Of a DNA stretch of 64,000 nucleotides, positions 51,275-59,969 are shown one piece after another. Location: assembly GCA_027924025.1 (NCBI GenBank), contig AP026970.1:1696501-1760500 (forward strand). The letters are read 5' to 3'. Under the pieces are notes generated by a model. The model ran no database searches. It had not been told where the DNA came from and saw nothing but the letters and a program-made list of their open reading frames with translations. Every line of letters starts with the position of its first letter. The first letter of the stretch is position 1. Both the position numbers and the translations under genes were made by a program. Origin of the DNA: Comamonadaceae bacterium OS-4 (GTDB taxonomy: Bacteria > Pseudomonadota > Gammaproteobacteria > Burkholderiales > Burkholderiaceae_C).

Positions 51275-52724
51275 GCGCGCCAGCAACCAATCGGGCGAGC
51301 TGCGGGCCCCAGTGCGCAATGTCCTGCAAGGTGGCGTATCCGTAGCCGATCACAAGGCCTTTGGCGTCGCGCCGTGCAAGGCAGTAGGCGGACAGGGGGC
51401 GAACCACCATGCCGGCTTGTCCGATCCGGCGGGCCAGCGCTTCGTCGTCCAACATCGTGGGAAGTTGCAGGCACAAGTGCAAGCCCTGCTCAGCGCCACT
51501 GATGCTGGCGTTCGGTCCCAATATGGGCTGAAGCGCGTCCAGCAGGCACTTCCGGCGCTGGGCATAACTTTGCCGCGCCTTGCGCAAGGCCGCCGCAAAA
51601 TGGCCCAACTCTATGAATTCTGCGAGTGCTGCTTGCAGGGGGAGTTGCCCCGGCCGGTTGAGGTCGTAGTGGGCTTGCTTGAAAGCTGCTGCCACCGTTT
51701 TAGGGACGACCAGGTACCCCAGCTTGAGGCCCGGGTAGAGCACTTTGGAAAAAGACCCGAGGTAAATCACACGGCCACTGTGATCGAGCCCGGCCAGGGA
51801 CGAGAGGGGAGGGCCGCTGAAACGGAACTCGCTGTCGTAGTCGTCCTCCAGGATCCAGGCGTTGTGTTGCCGGCCCAAAGCCAGCAGCTGTTGCCGCCGG
51901 GCGAGCGACATGACGGCACCGGTTGGGTACTGGTGTGATGGCGTGGTGTAGATCAGCCGGGGCGGGTGCTGGTCGTCCAGAGGGCCGGGCGCCATCCCGT
52001 GGGGGTCTACTGAAACAGGGTGAAGCTGTAAGCCGGCGGCCGTGAATGCCTTGACGGCGCCCCAATAGGCGGGATCTTCCATCCACACGCATTGCCCGTG
52101 GTCCGCGAGCATGTGGGCGCACAAATCGAGGGACTGTTGGGTTCCATTGGTGATCAACACCTGATCCATATCGACCGGCACACTACGTGATACCCGGAGG
52201 TAGTCAGCCACTGCACGCCTCAAAGGTGTGTGGCCACCGCCGTACGAGTAGTCCAGCATCTCGGGGTAGGTCATGCGCCAGTGCTTGTTTTGCAGGCGTT
52301 GCCAAAGAGCCACCGGAAAAGCGCTGAAGTCGGCCACACCCGGGGTAAACGGCTGCACTTCGAGTTGGGCGGAGGTGAATTGGGTGGACACAGCAATTCC
52401 CCGGCTCGACAGCCCGGACCCCTTGTCTTCCCGCGCTGGCTGGAGGCGCGTCACCGGGCGTGATTGCTCGTTGACATAGGTGCCACTGCCCACCCGGCTG
52501 ACGAGGTAGCCCTCGGTGACCAGCTGGTTGATGGCGGCCACCACTGTGTTGCGCGACAGGTTCAGATCCTGGGTGAGTTCGCGGCTGGAGGGGAGCTTGT
52601 CTCCGGCATGGAGCTTGCCTTGCAGCACTGCCCGTCGCAGGGCTTCATACAGTTGGCGGTGCAGCGGCATCTGCCCTTTGCTGCTTAGCTGGTGCATTTC
52701 ACTGAGGATGAGTTCTGACAGCAT
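51261..52724 (-). CDS. MocR/GabR-type GntR regulator with aminotransferase domain
   Basis: A 487-residue regulator with a GntR winged helix (about residues 10-80, SSRELTQDLNLSRNTVVAAINQLV) fused to a class I aminotransferase-like domain (about 110-480). The PLP-binding Lys lies in LGSFSKVLYPGLKLG, and DDYDSEFRF carries the family Asp. Such proteins use PLP adducts with an amino compound as the signal. It lies between puuB (convergent) and puuA (divergent), so it likely senses a polyamine or an intermediate such as 4-aminobutyrate and controls this cluster. Confidence 0.9.
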   Translation of the reverse strand: MLSELILSEMHQLSSKGQMPLHRQLYEALRRAVLQGKLHAGDKLPSSRELTQDLNLSRNTVVAAINQLVTEGYLVSRVGSGTYVNEQSRPVTRLQPAREDKGSGLSSRGIAVSTQFTSAQLEVQPFTPGVADFSAFPVALWQRLQNKHWRMTYPEMLDYSYGGGHTPLRRAVADYLRVSRSVPVDMDQVLITNGTQQSLDLCAHMLADHGQCVWMEDPAYWGAVKAFTAAGLQLHPVSVDPHGMAPGPLDDQHPPRLIYTTPSHQYPTGAVMSLARRQQLLALGRQHNAWILEDDYDSEFRFSGPPLSSLAGLDHSGRVIYLGSFSKVLYPGLKLGYLVVPKTVAAAFKQAHYDLNRPGQLPLQAALAEFIELGHFAAALRKARQSYAQRRKCLLDALQPILGPNASISGAEQGLHLCLQLPTMLDDEALARRIGQAGMVVRPLSAYCLARRDAKGLVIGYGYATLQDIAHWGPQLARLVAGALKDL

Positions 52725-52741
52725 GGGGATGCAAGAGGGTT

Positions 52742-52799
52742 AAAGTGGCACCATGGAGGCCTTTTAAATGGCTCCGGTTTGCAACCAATTTTGCACCAG
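52742..52799. promoter_or_regulatory. repeated TGGCACC/TTGCACCA motifs, candidate MocR operator
   Basis: The gap between the MocR gene and puuA contains AAAGTGGCACC (52742-52752), AAATGGCTCC (52766-52775), TTTGCAACCA (52778-52787) and TTTTGCACCAG (52789-52799). The first resembles AAAGTGG-type half-sites of PdxR/MocR regulators, which bind direct repeats. The arrangement is imperfect, so this is a weak call. Confidence 0.35.
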
Positions 52800-52865
52800 A
52801 ATGATTTGATCTACAGCGCCGCACTGCAGGCATGATGGCGGTGCAGCACCCCAAGGAGATACAAC

Positions 52866-54233
52866 ATGACGGAAAACAAAAACATGAATTTCAACGATCT
52901 GGAGCAATGGCTCAATGAGCGCCGGGTCACGGAGGTGGAGTGTTTGGTGCCCGACTTGACCGGAGTCGCTCGTGGAAAAATTCTGCCACGCGCCAAGTTC
53001 ACCGAAGACCGCGGCATGCGGCTTCCACAAGCGATTGTGGCCATGGGGGTGACGGGGGAGTTCCCTGAAAGCGGCCCGTACTACGACGTCATTGACCCCA
53101 CCGACAAAGACATGCAGCTGAGGCCCGATCCATCTTCGGTGCGTATTGTTCCGTGGGCTACCGATCCCACTGCGCAGGTCATTCACGACTGCTTTGACCA
53201 CGAGGGCAAGCTGGTGCCTTTTGCGCCGCGCAGCGTGTTGCGCCGGGTCTTGGATCTGTACGCCGCAGAGGGGCTTCAGCCGATTGTGGCGCCCGAGTTG
53301 GAGTTTTACCTCACCGCCCGTAACACCGACCCCAACACCCTGTTGCGTGCACCGGTGGGCCGCAGCGGGCGGGCAGAGACCTCCCGCCAGGCCTACAGCA
53401 TCGACGCGGTGAACGAATTTGACCCCTTGTTTGAAGAAATCTACGACTACTCCGACAAGATGGAGCTCAACGTGGACACGCTGATCCACGAGGTCGGGGC
53501 AGGGCAGATGGAGATCAACTTCTTCCACAACAAGCCGCTGGGTTTGGCGGATGAGGTGTTTTTCTTCAAGCGCACCGTGCGCGAAGCCGCACTGCGCCAT
53601 GACATGTACGCGACCTTTATGGCCAAGCCGATTGCAGGCGAACCCGGCAGTGCCATGCATGTGCACCAAAGCTTGGTGGATGTGGAGTCGGGCAAGAACG
53701 TGTTCAGCAACGAAGATGGCACGCCGTCCGAAGCCTTCATGCACTACATCGGCGGCTTGCAGCGCTACATTCCGGCGGCCATGGTGTTGGTGGCACCGTA
53801 TGTGAATAGCTATCGGCGCCTGTCTCGCAACACGGCGGCACCTATCAATATCGAATGGGGCTATGACAACCGCACAGTCGGCATCCGTTCGCCCATTTCC
53901 TCGCCGGCAGCCCGCCGGGTGGAAAACCGGGTGATCGGCGCCGATGCCAACCCCTATGTGGCGATGGCGATGACCTTGGCCTGTGGCTACCTCGGCCTGA
54001 AAAACAAAATCAAACCCAAGCCGGAGATGCGGGGGGATGCCTATTTGTCCCCGTATGCCTTGCCACGGAGCCTCGGGGAGGCGCTGGATTGGCTGCGCAA
54101 AGAAACCGATTTGCATGAGGTCTTGGGCAAGGAGTTTGTCACCGTTTACTCAGAAATCAAGGAGCTGGAGTTTGACGAGTTCATGAAGGTGATTTCGCCG
54201 TGGGAGCGCGAGCACTTGTTGCTCCATGTGTAA
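52866..54233 (+). CDS. puuA: gamma-glutamylputrescine synthetase (glutamine synthetase family)
   Basis: A 455-residue GS-fold ligase that should join glutamate to putrescine with ATP. Active-site motifs are VAPELEFYL, HEVGAGQMEINF, GEPGSAMHVHQS and PYVNSYRRL, with the late GIRSPISSPAARRVENR segment. True glutamine synthetase motifs differ, and the neighbours (puuB, spuC, pot) support a polyamine role. AAGGAGAT precedes the ATG. It starts a same-strand run puuA-spuC-potFGHI and is divergent from the MocR regulator. Confidence 0.9.
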   Translation: MTENKNMNFNDLEQWLNERRVTEVECLVPDLTGVARGKILPRAKFTEDRGMRLPQAIVAMGVTGEFPESGPYYDVIDPTDKDMQLRPDPSSVRIVPWATDPTAQVIHDCFDHEGKLVPFAPRSVLRRVLDLYAAEGLQPIVAPELEFYLTARNTDPNTLLRAPVGRSGRAETSRQAYSIDAVNEFDPLFEEIYDYSDKMELNVDTLIHEVGAGQMEINFFHNKPLGLADEVFFFKRTVREAALRHDMYATFMAKPIAGEPGSAMHVHQSLVDVESGKNVFSNEDGTPSEAFMHYIGGLQRYIPAAMVLVAPYVNSYRRLSRNTAAPINIEWGYDNRTVGIRSPISSPAARRVENRVIGADANPYVAMAMTLACGYLGLKNKIKPKPEMRGDAYLSPYALPRSLGEALDWLRKETDLHEVLGKEFVTVYSEIKELEFDEFMKVISPWEREHLLLHV

Positions 54234-54263
54234 CGCCTTTGCCCACTTCTGATTTGAATTGCC

Positions 54264-55658
54264 ATGAACGCATCCATCGATACCGCACATATTCAGGCGC
54301 TCGACAGCGCGCACTTTTTGCACCCGTTTACCGACTTTAAGGACCTGCAGGGCCGCGGTGCCCGGATCATCAGCCATGCGGATGGGATTTATGTGTGGGA
54401 CTCCGAAGGCCACCGCATCTTGGACGGCATGAGTGGTTTGTGGTGCGTGAATGCCGGATACGGGCGCCGCGAGCTGGCAGACGCAGCCCATCAGCAAATG
54501 ATGACGCTGCCTTACTACAACAGTTTTTTCCAGACGACCAATGTGCCTGCCGTGCAATTGGCCGCCAAATTGGCATCCTTGGCGCCGGATGTGGGCGACC
54601 GCAGTTTTCAGCATGTCTTTTACTCGTCAAGCGGCAGTGAAAGCAATGATTCGAATGTGCGCATGGTGCGTCGCTATTGGGATTTGTTGGGGCAGCCCCA
54701 GCGCAAGGTCATCATCAGCCGCCTCAATGCCTACCACGGCAGCACGATGGCGGGCGCCTCTTTGGGGGGCATGAGTGGCATGCACGCGCAGGGTGACTTG
54801 CCGATCCCCAACATCACCCACATCGGGCAGCCTTATTTCTTCGAGAACGGATTGCCTGGCGAGTCGGTCGAGGAGTTCGGGGTGCGCGCAGCGGGGTGGC
54901 TGGAGGAAAAAATTCTGTCCGTGGGTCCCGACAAGGTCGCAGCTTTTATTGCAGAACCGGTGCAGGGCGCGGGCGGCGTGATTATTCCGCCGGACAGCTA
55001 TTGGCCCGAGATCCAGCGGATTGTGGACAAATACGGCATCTTGCTGATCAGTGACGAGGTGATTTGTGCGTTCGGCCGTTTGGGGCACTGGTTCGGGTAC
55101 GAGAAATTCGGCTACAAGCCCGACTTGGTGACTTTTGCCAAAGCTATCACCAGCGGGTACATCCCCCTGGGCGGCGTGATGGTGGGCAACCGTGTCGCTA
55201 AGGTTCTGATTGAACAAGGTGGTGAGTTCAACCATGGCTACACCTACAGCGGCCACCCCGTGGCTTGCGCAGTTGGGCTGGCCAACGTCGCCCTGATGGA
55301 GCGTGAGCAGCTCCCACAAAGGGTGCATGGCGATATCGGGGCTTACTTTGCGCAGCGTTTTGCAGAGCTGAACGAGCATCCCTTGGTCACCGCTGCTGAA
55401 ACCTGCGGATTCGTTGCCGGCATGGTGCTGATCAAAGACAAGCGCGCGGGTACCCGCTTTGCTGAGCAAGATGCGGTGGGCATGGTGTGCCGGGCCCACT
55501 GCTTCCGCAGTGGATTGGTGATGCGCGCAGTCGGGGATCGGATGATCATTGCCCCGCCGCTGACCATGTCCCGCGCTGACATTGATGAAATGATGCGCTT
55601 GATTTATTTGGCATTGGACCTTACCCACGCGGAGCTGAGGGCCAAAGGGCTGGCATAG
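54264..55658 (+). CDS. spuC: polyamine:pyruvate class III aminotransferase
   Basis: A 464-residue PLP enzyme of the SpuC/putrescine-pyruvate aminotransferase type. Key motifs are LDGMSGLWCVNAGYGR, SGSESNDSNVRMVR, NAYHGSTMAGASLGG, LISDEVICAFGRLG (Asp) and the PLP Lys in TFAKAITSGYIPLGG. It transfers the amino group of putrescine or a similar amine to pyruvate, giving an alternative to the glutamylated route. It lies 30 bp after puuA, in the same unit. Confidence 0.92.
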   Translation: MNASIDTAHIQALDSAHFLHPFTDFKDLQGRGARIISHADGIYVWDSEGHRILDGMSGLWCVNAGYGRRELADAAHQQMMTLPYYNSFFQTTNVPAVQLAAKLASLAPDVGDRSFQHVFYSSSGSESNDSNVRMVRRYWDLLGQPQRKVIISRLNAYHGSTMAGASLGGMSGMHAQGDLPIPNITHIGQPYFFENGLPGESVEEFGVRAAGWLEEKILSVGPDKVAAFIAEPVQGAGGVIIPPDSYWPEIQRIVDKYGILLISDEVICAFGRLGHWFGYEKFGYKPDLVTFAKAITSGYIPLGGVMVGNRVAKVLIEQGGEFNHGYTYSGHPVACAVGLANVALMEREQLPQRVHGDIGAYFAQRFAELNEHPLVTAAETCGFVAGMVLIKDKRAGTRFAEQDAVGMVCRAHCFRSGLVMRAVGDRMIIAPPLTMSRADIDEMMRLIYLALDLTHAELRAKGLA

Positions 55659-55750
55659 CACTTCTATAATCTTTTTTGGTCTGAATATTGCTTGAGTCAG
55701 GCTAGTCGTTCGTAGTTCAACACCTTCATTTCTACGGGAATCAGCTCACC

Positions 55751-56911
55751 ATGAATAAGTACCTTTGCACGTTTGCGCTGTCTGCGCTGGTTTTGGCCGC
55801 ATGTGGCAAAAAAGAGGAAGCACCCGCGGCTGCCGCAACACCCGCGCCTGTGGCAAGTGCTCCGGCCGAGGCGGTGAATACCGAGGAAAAGGTACTGAAT
55901 ATTTACAACTGGCCCGACTACATTCCTGAAGGCATGGTGGCCGCCTTCGAGAAAGAAACCGGCATCAAGGTCAACTACGACACGTTTGAGACCAACGAAG
56001 CGCTGCATGCCAAACTGGTGGCAGGCAACACCGGATACGACTTGGTGGTGCCAGGCACAGTTTTCGCCAAGCCACAAATTGAAGGCGGCTTGTTGCAGCC
56101 CCTGGATAAATCAAAAATCAAAAACTTGGCCAATCTGGATCCGGCCCTGATGGCCACCATGACCAAGGCAGATCCGGATAACAAGCATCTCGTACCTTGG
56201 GCTTGGAGCTTTACCACTGTGGGTATTAACAAGACCAAAGTGGAAAAAGCCTTGGGAGGCATGCCCATGCCCGACAACGCGTGGGATCTGGTGTTCAACC
56301 CCAAGTACACCGCCAAGTTGAAATCGTGCGGTATTGCGTACCTCGATTCGCCCACTGAAATTCTGCCGGTCGCCTTGCATTACATCGGCAAAGACGCGTA
56401 TTCCAACAGCGCCGATGACTACAAGGAAGCAGGCGCCATGTTGGCGAAAGTCCGTAAAGACGTGCGTTTGTTCAGCTCCACCATGATCGACGATCTAGCG
56501 GGCGGCAAGGCTTGTGCAGCCATCGGTTGGGCTGGCGATATCAATATTGCAGCAGTCCGTGCCAAGGACAACGGTTCCAAAGACGTGATCGAGGCATTGT
56601 TGCCCAGCACAGGCGCTCTGATTTTTATTGATGCGATGGGGCTGACCAAGGATGCCAAGCACCCCAACAATGCCCATGCATTCATTGACTTCTATCTCCG
56701 TGCTGAGAGCGGTGCATCCATGACCAATGAGATGAACTACAACACCGGCAACAAGGCTTCTGTGGAGAAAATCAAGCCAGAGATGACCGCCAACAAGAGC
56801 ATTTTTGTCGAGGCAGAATACTTCTCCAAAATGATTCCACCCAGCAGCTTCAGCAACGAAGCGCGTGAATCGATGGCGAACGCTTACAACGCGTTCAAAA
56901 AAGGTAAGTAA
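55751..56911 (+). CDS. potF: polyamine ABC transporter receptor, lipoprotein
   Basis: A 386-residue receptor with a lipobox (VLAACGKK, Cys about residue 17) and an Ala/Pro-rich linker (about 22-42). The mature domain begins VLNIYNWPDYIPEGMVAAFEKE, the PotF/PotD signature. Unlike E. coli PotF it is lipid-anchored and carries a linker. It should bind putrescine or spermidine. A hairpin terminator follows it before potG, which probably keeps receptor levels above those of the transporter. Confidence 0.93.
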   Translation: MNKYLCTFALSALVLAACGKKEEAPAAAATPAPVASAPAEAVNTEEKVLNIYNWPDYIPEGMVAAFEKETGIKVNYDTFETNEALHAKLVAGNTGYDLVVPGTVFAKPQIEGGLLQPLDKSKIKNLANLDPALMATMTKADPDNKHLVPWAWSFTTVGINKTKVEKALGGMPMPDNAWDLVFNPKYTAKLKSCGIAYLDSPTEILPVALHYIGKDAYSNSADDYKEAGAMLAKVRKDVRLFSSTMIDDLAGGKACAAIGWAGDINIAAVRAKDNGSKDVIEALLPSTGALIFIDAMGLTKDAKHPNNAHAFIDFYLRAESGASMTNEMNYNTGNKASVEKIKPEMTANKSIFVEAEYFSKMIPPSSFSNEARESMANAYNAFKKGK

Positions 56912-56932
56912 GCCCCGTATTCGACGTATCTC

Positions 56933-56969
56933 AGGGCTGTTTGTACTCCCGGTATGAACAGCCCTTTTT
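56933..56969 (+). terminator. partial terminator between potF and potG
   Basis: AGGGCTGTT, a 15-base loop and AACAGCCCT are followed by TTTTT. Placed in the receptor-ATPase gap, it likely allows only part of the transcripts to continue into potGHI. Confidence 0.75.
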
Positions 56970-57000
56970 GCATCTAGAGACATCATCAAAGGTCAATCAC

Positions 57001-58101
57001 ATGGCAGTGCAACCCGACAAAGTGGGATATCTTGTCACCGAAAAACTGGTAAAGCGCTTTGACGAAGCTGTTGCTGTCGACGAAGTCTCGCTGTCCATCG
57101 CCCAAGGTGAAATCTTCGCCCTGCTGGGAAGCTCGGGCTGTGGCAAATCGACCTTGCTGCGCATGTTGGCGGGTTTTGAGTCGCCTACCTCGGGACGCAT
57201 CTTGCTTGGTGGGCAAGATGTGGCCAAGTTGGCGCCCTATGACCGGCCGATCAATATGATGTTCCAGAGCTACGCGCTGTTTCCCCATCTGGATATCTGG
57301 GAGAACGTCGCTTTCGGCCTGAAGCGGGAAGGCCTGCCCAAAGAGGAGATCAAGCAGCGTGTGGGCGAGATGCTGGATTTGGTTCAGCTGGGCGCCTATG
57401 CCAAGCGCAAGCCCCACCAGCTTTCCGGCGGGCAGCAGCAGCGGGTGGCCTTGGCGCGTAGTTTGGCCAAGCGGCCCAAACTGTTGTTGTTGGATGAACC
57501 CTTGGGCGCGCTCGACAAAAAGCTGCGGGAGCAAACCCAATTCGAGTTGGTCAACATCATTGAAAAAGTGGGTGTTACCTGTGTCATGGTGACCCATGAC
57601 CAGGAGGAGGCCATGACCATGGCAAGCCGGATTGCCGTGATGAGCAAAGGCCGTGTGCTGCAAGTGGGGAGCCCTGAAGAGGTCTATGAACATCCGGCCA
57701 ACCGCTTTGTGGCGGGTTTTATTGGCAATGTGAATGTGTTTGAAGGCCGACTCAGCGTGGACGAAGTTGACCGCTGTGCCGCAGTGACCGGGATCGGCGA
57801 GATACAAGTCGGCCATGGGGTGAGCGGCACGCTGAATATGCCGGTGGGCATCGCTGTGCGGCCTGAAAAAATCGAGATCAGCAAGGCGCGACCGTCTGTC
57901 CATGTGAATGTGTTCACCGGAAAGGTGAAAGAGATCGCCTACTTCGGCTCGTACAACACCTTTATCGTGGTCGCTACCGACGGTACCCGGGTCAAGATCA
58001 CCGAGGCCAACACGTCGCGCCAAGACCTGAGCGATATCACCTGGGAAGACGATGTGTTTTTCTGGTGGGGTGATCGTTCCGGCATTGTGTTGCGGGATTG
58101 A
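57001..58101 (+). CDS. potG: polyamine ABC transporter ATPase
   Basis: A 366-residue ATPase with Walker A GSSGCGKST, Q-loop FQSYALFPHLDIWENVAFG, signature LSGGQQQRVALARSLA, Walker B LLLLDEPLGALD and switch His in VMVTHDQEEAM. The C-terminal TOBE-type domain (about 270-360) has AVRPEKIEIS. The start MAVQPDKVG is preferred over an in-frame upstream ATG that lies inside the terminator hairpin. It energises PotHI. Confidence 0.94.
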   Translation: MAVQPDKVGYLVTEKLVKRFDEAVAVDEVSLSIAQGEIFALLGSSGCGKSTLLRMLAGFESPTSGRILLGGQDVAKLAPYDRPINMMFQSYALFPHLDIWENVAFGLKREGLPKEEIKQRVGEMLDLVQLGAYAKRKPHQLSGGQQQRVALARSLAKRPKLLLLDEPLGALDKKLREQTQFELVNIIEKVGVTCVMVTHDQEEAMTMASRIAVMSKGRVLQVGSPEEVYEHPANRFVAGFIGNVNVFEGRLSVDEVDRCAAVTGIGEIQVGHGVSGTLNMPVGIAVRPEKIEISKARPSVHVNVFTGKVKEIAYFGSYNTFIVVATDGTRVKITEANTSRQDLSDITWEDDVFFWWGDRSGIVLRD

Positions 58102-58109
58102 GGTCGCTT

Positions 58110-59027
58110 ATGTCCACGAACTCTTTGCCTTCCCCCGGTCGCCGATTTGTGATCGGCGTGCCATTCAGTTGGCTGCTGATTTTCTTTTTGTTGCCTTTTC
58201 TGATTCTGGTCTACATCAGTTTTGTAGACATGGGCAATGACATCAACCCGTTCAAGCCGATCTGGGATTCGGGAACGGGTCTGTTGAAGTTGAAGTACGA
58301 GAATTACTGGTCCATCTTCCGCACCGGCGAGGATGGGGCGCTATTCCAGACGCTCTATATTGAAGCCTATCTGCGCTCCATTTGGTATGCGCTGTGCACG
58401 GCGGTGCTGTGTCTGTTGATTGGCTACCCGTTTGCGTATTTCATCGCCCGCGCCAAGCCCAGTGTGCGGCCCGCGCTGTTAATGATGGTGATGTTGCCGT
58501 TTTGGACTTCTTTTTTGTTGCGGGTCTATGCCTGGAAAGGGATCCTGGCGGATCAGGGGGTCATCAACCAAGTGCTCATGGCGGTGGGGCTGACTTCGGA
58601 GCCGGTGCAGTTGCTCTACACCAATGTGTCGATGTTGGTCGGCATGACCTATGTTTACCTGCCCTTCATGATCTTGCCGCTTTACGCCAACTTGGTGAAG
58701 ATGGATTTTCGTCTTCTGGAGGCGGCCTACGATTTGGGAACCTCTCCGTTCAAGGCTTTTTGGTTGGTGACGGTCCCATTGTCCAAAGCGGGCATCGTGG
58801 CCGGCTTCATGTTGGTGTTCATCCCTTCGGTTGGTGAGTTTGTGATTCCCTCGCTCTTGGGTGGGCCGGAAAACATCATGATTGGCCGGGTGGTCTGGGA
58901 TGAAATGTTCACCAGCAACAACTGGCCCCGCGCCAGCGCCTTGGCCGTGGTCATGATTGGCCTGATTGTGGTGCCTTTGGCCCTGTACTACCGCTACACC
59001 GGCGAAGCCGCTGAGCCCAAGCATTAA
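58110..59027 (+). CDS. potH: polyamine ABC transporter permease
   Basis: A 305-residue permease with six helices. The start MSTNSLPSPGRR has GAGGT upstream, 8 bp after potG. The EAA motif EAAYDLGTSPFKAFWLVTVP contacts PotG. Family features include the long first periplasmic loop with DMGNDINPFKPIWDSG and FIPSVGEFVIPSLLGG. It pairs with PotI. Confidence 0.93.
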   Translation: MSTNSLPSPGRRFVIGVPFSWLLIFFLLPFLILVYISFVDMGNDINPFKPIWDSGTGLLKLKYENYWSIFRTGEDGALFQTLYIEAYLRSIWYALCTAVLCLLIGYPFAYFIARAKPSVRPALLMMVMLPFWTSFLLRVYAWKGILADQGVINQVLMAVGLTSEPVQLLYTNVSMLVGMTYVYLPFMILPLYANLVKMDFRLLEAAYDLGTSPFKAFWLVTVPLSKAGIVAGFMLVFIPSVGEFVIPSLLGGPENIMIGRVVWDEMFTSNNWPRASALAVVMIGLIVVPLALYYRYTGEAAEPKH

Positions 59028-59035
59028 GGATCGCC

Positions 59036-59902
59036 ATGAAAGCCTGGATAGAACAACATTTCGGCAAGGCCTGGTTAGCTTTGGTGTATTTGTTCCTCTA
59101 CATGCCGCTGTTGTTTATGGTGGTGTTCTCGTTCAACAGCACCCGTCAGGATGCCAATTTCACTGGATTTTCCCTTCGCTGGTACGAAGCCCTGACGCGG
59201 GATACCAAAATTGTGGAAGGGTTTTGGTTGTCCATACAAGTGGCACTGGTCACCGGCGTGCTGTCTGCTGTATTGGGCACTTTTGCCGCATTTGTATTGG
59301 TGCGGTACCGCCGTTTTCTCGGCCGTACCGCCTTCTCTGGCATGGTCAACGCACCTCTGGTGATGCCTGAGGTAGTGATCGGTTTGTCACTCTTGTTGTT
59401 GATGGTCGGTGCCCAGAACCTGTTCGGGTGGCCTGAGCGCGGCATGTTCACCATTATTTTGGGTCACACCTTGTTGGGAATGGCCTATGGCATGGTGGTG
59501 ATTCAGTCCCGCCTGCTGGAGGTAAACCGGTCGCTGGAAGAGGCCGCCATGGACCTAGGCGCACGACCCCATGAGGTCTTCTTTCTGGTCACACTCCCCA
59601 ACATCGCCCAAGGCATTTTGGCGGCCTTTTTGCTGAGTTTTACTTTGTCGTTTGACGATGTGGTGATCTCAGAGTTTCTGTCAGGTCCGGGGGTGAATAC
59701 CTTGCCCCAGGTCATCTTCGGTTATGCCCGCCGCGGTATCAACCCGACGATCTATGCAGCCGCCACTTTGCTGATCGTCACGGTAACCACCGTGATTGTG
59801 GGTTACAGCATCTGGGTCGCCCGCCAGACGCGCAAGCGTGAGCGTGAGATTGCTGCAGCCTCGAGGGCTGTGACGGGCGCGCTGCAGTCGCCCACCGTCT
59901 AG
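59036..59902 (+). CDS. potI: polyamine ABC transporter permease
   Basis: A 288-residue permease with six helices and the EAA motif EEAAMDLGARPHEVFFLVTLP. The opening ALVYLFLYMPLLFMVVFSFNSTR and SFDDVVISEFLSGPGVNTLP are typical of PotI/PotC. It starts 8 bp after potH and ends the transporter unit. The C-terminal tail of about 25 basic and polar residues is cytoplasmic. A family repeat lies immediately downstream. Confidence 0.93.
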   Translation: MKAWIEQHFGKAWLALVYLFLYMPLLFMVVFSFNSTRQDANFTGFSLRWYEALTRDTKIVEGFWLSIQVALVTGVLSAVLGTFAAFVLVRYRRFLGRTAFSGMVNAPLVMPEVVIGLSLLLLMVGAQNLFGWPERGMFTIILGHTLLGMAYGMVVIQSRLLEVNRSLEEAAMDLGARPHEVFFLVTLPNIAQGILAAFLLSFTLSFDDVVISEFLSGPGVNTLPQVIFGYARRGINPTIYAAATLLIVTVTTVIVGYSIWVARQTRKREREIAAASRAVTGALQSPTV

Positions 59903-59911
59903 AGAAGTCTG

Positions 59912-59964
59912 ATTTGCTATTGTTTTTGTAGCGAGCGCCGCCGGATTGGTGGGCGCCCTAGGGG
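59912..59964 (-). repeat. intergenic repeat, copy E
   Basis: TTTGCTATTGTTTTTGTAGCGAGCGCC, then GGGCGCCCTAGGGG, parallels the reversed repeat of copy C: GCTAT-N-TAGC hairpin arms, a GCGC block, then CTAG-GG. It sits between potI and the GlnT-like gene and ends 5 bp before that gene's start. Confidence 0.5.
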
Positions 59965-59969
59965 TTTTT

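Noticed and set aside
55665-55670. Sigma-70 promoter (TATAAT) before potF
   Set aside because: A perfect -10 is present but no acceptable -35 occurs at 16-18 bp, so it is not called as a promoter.
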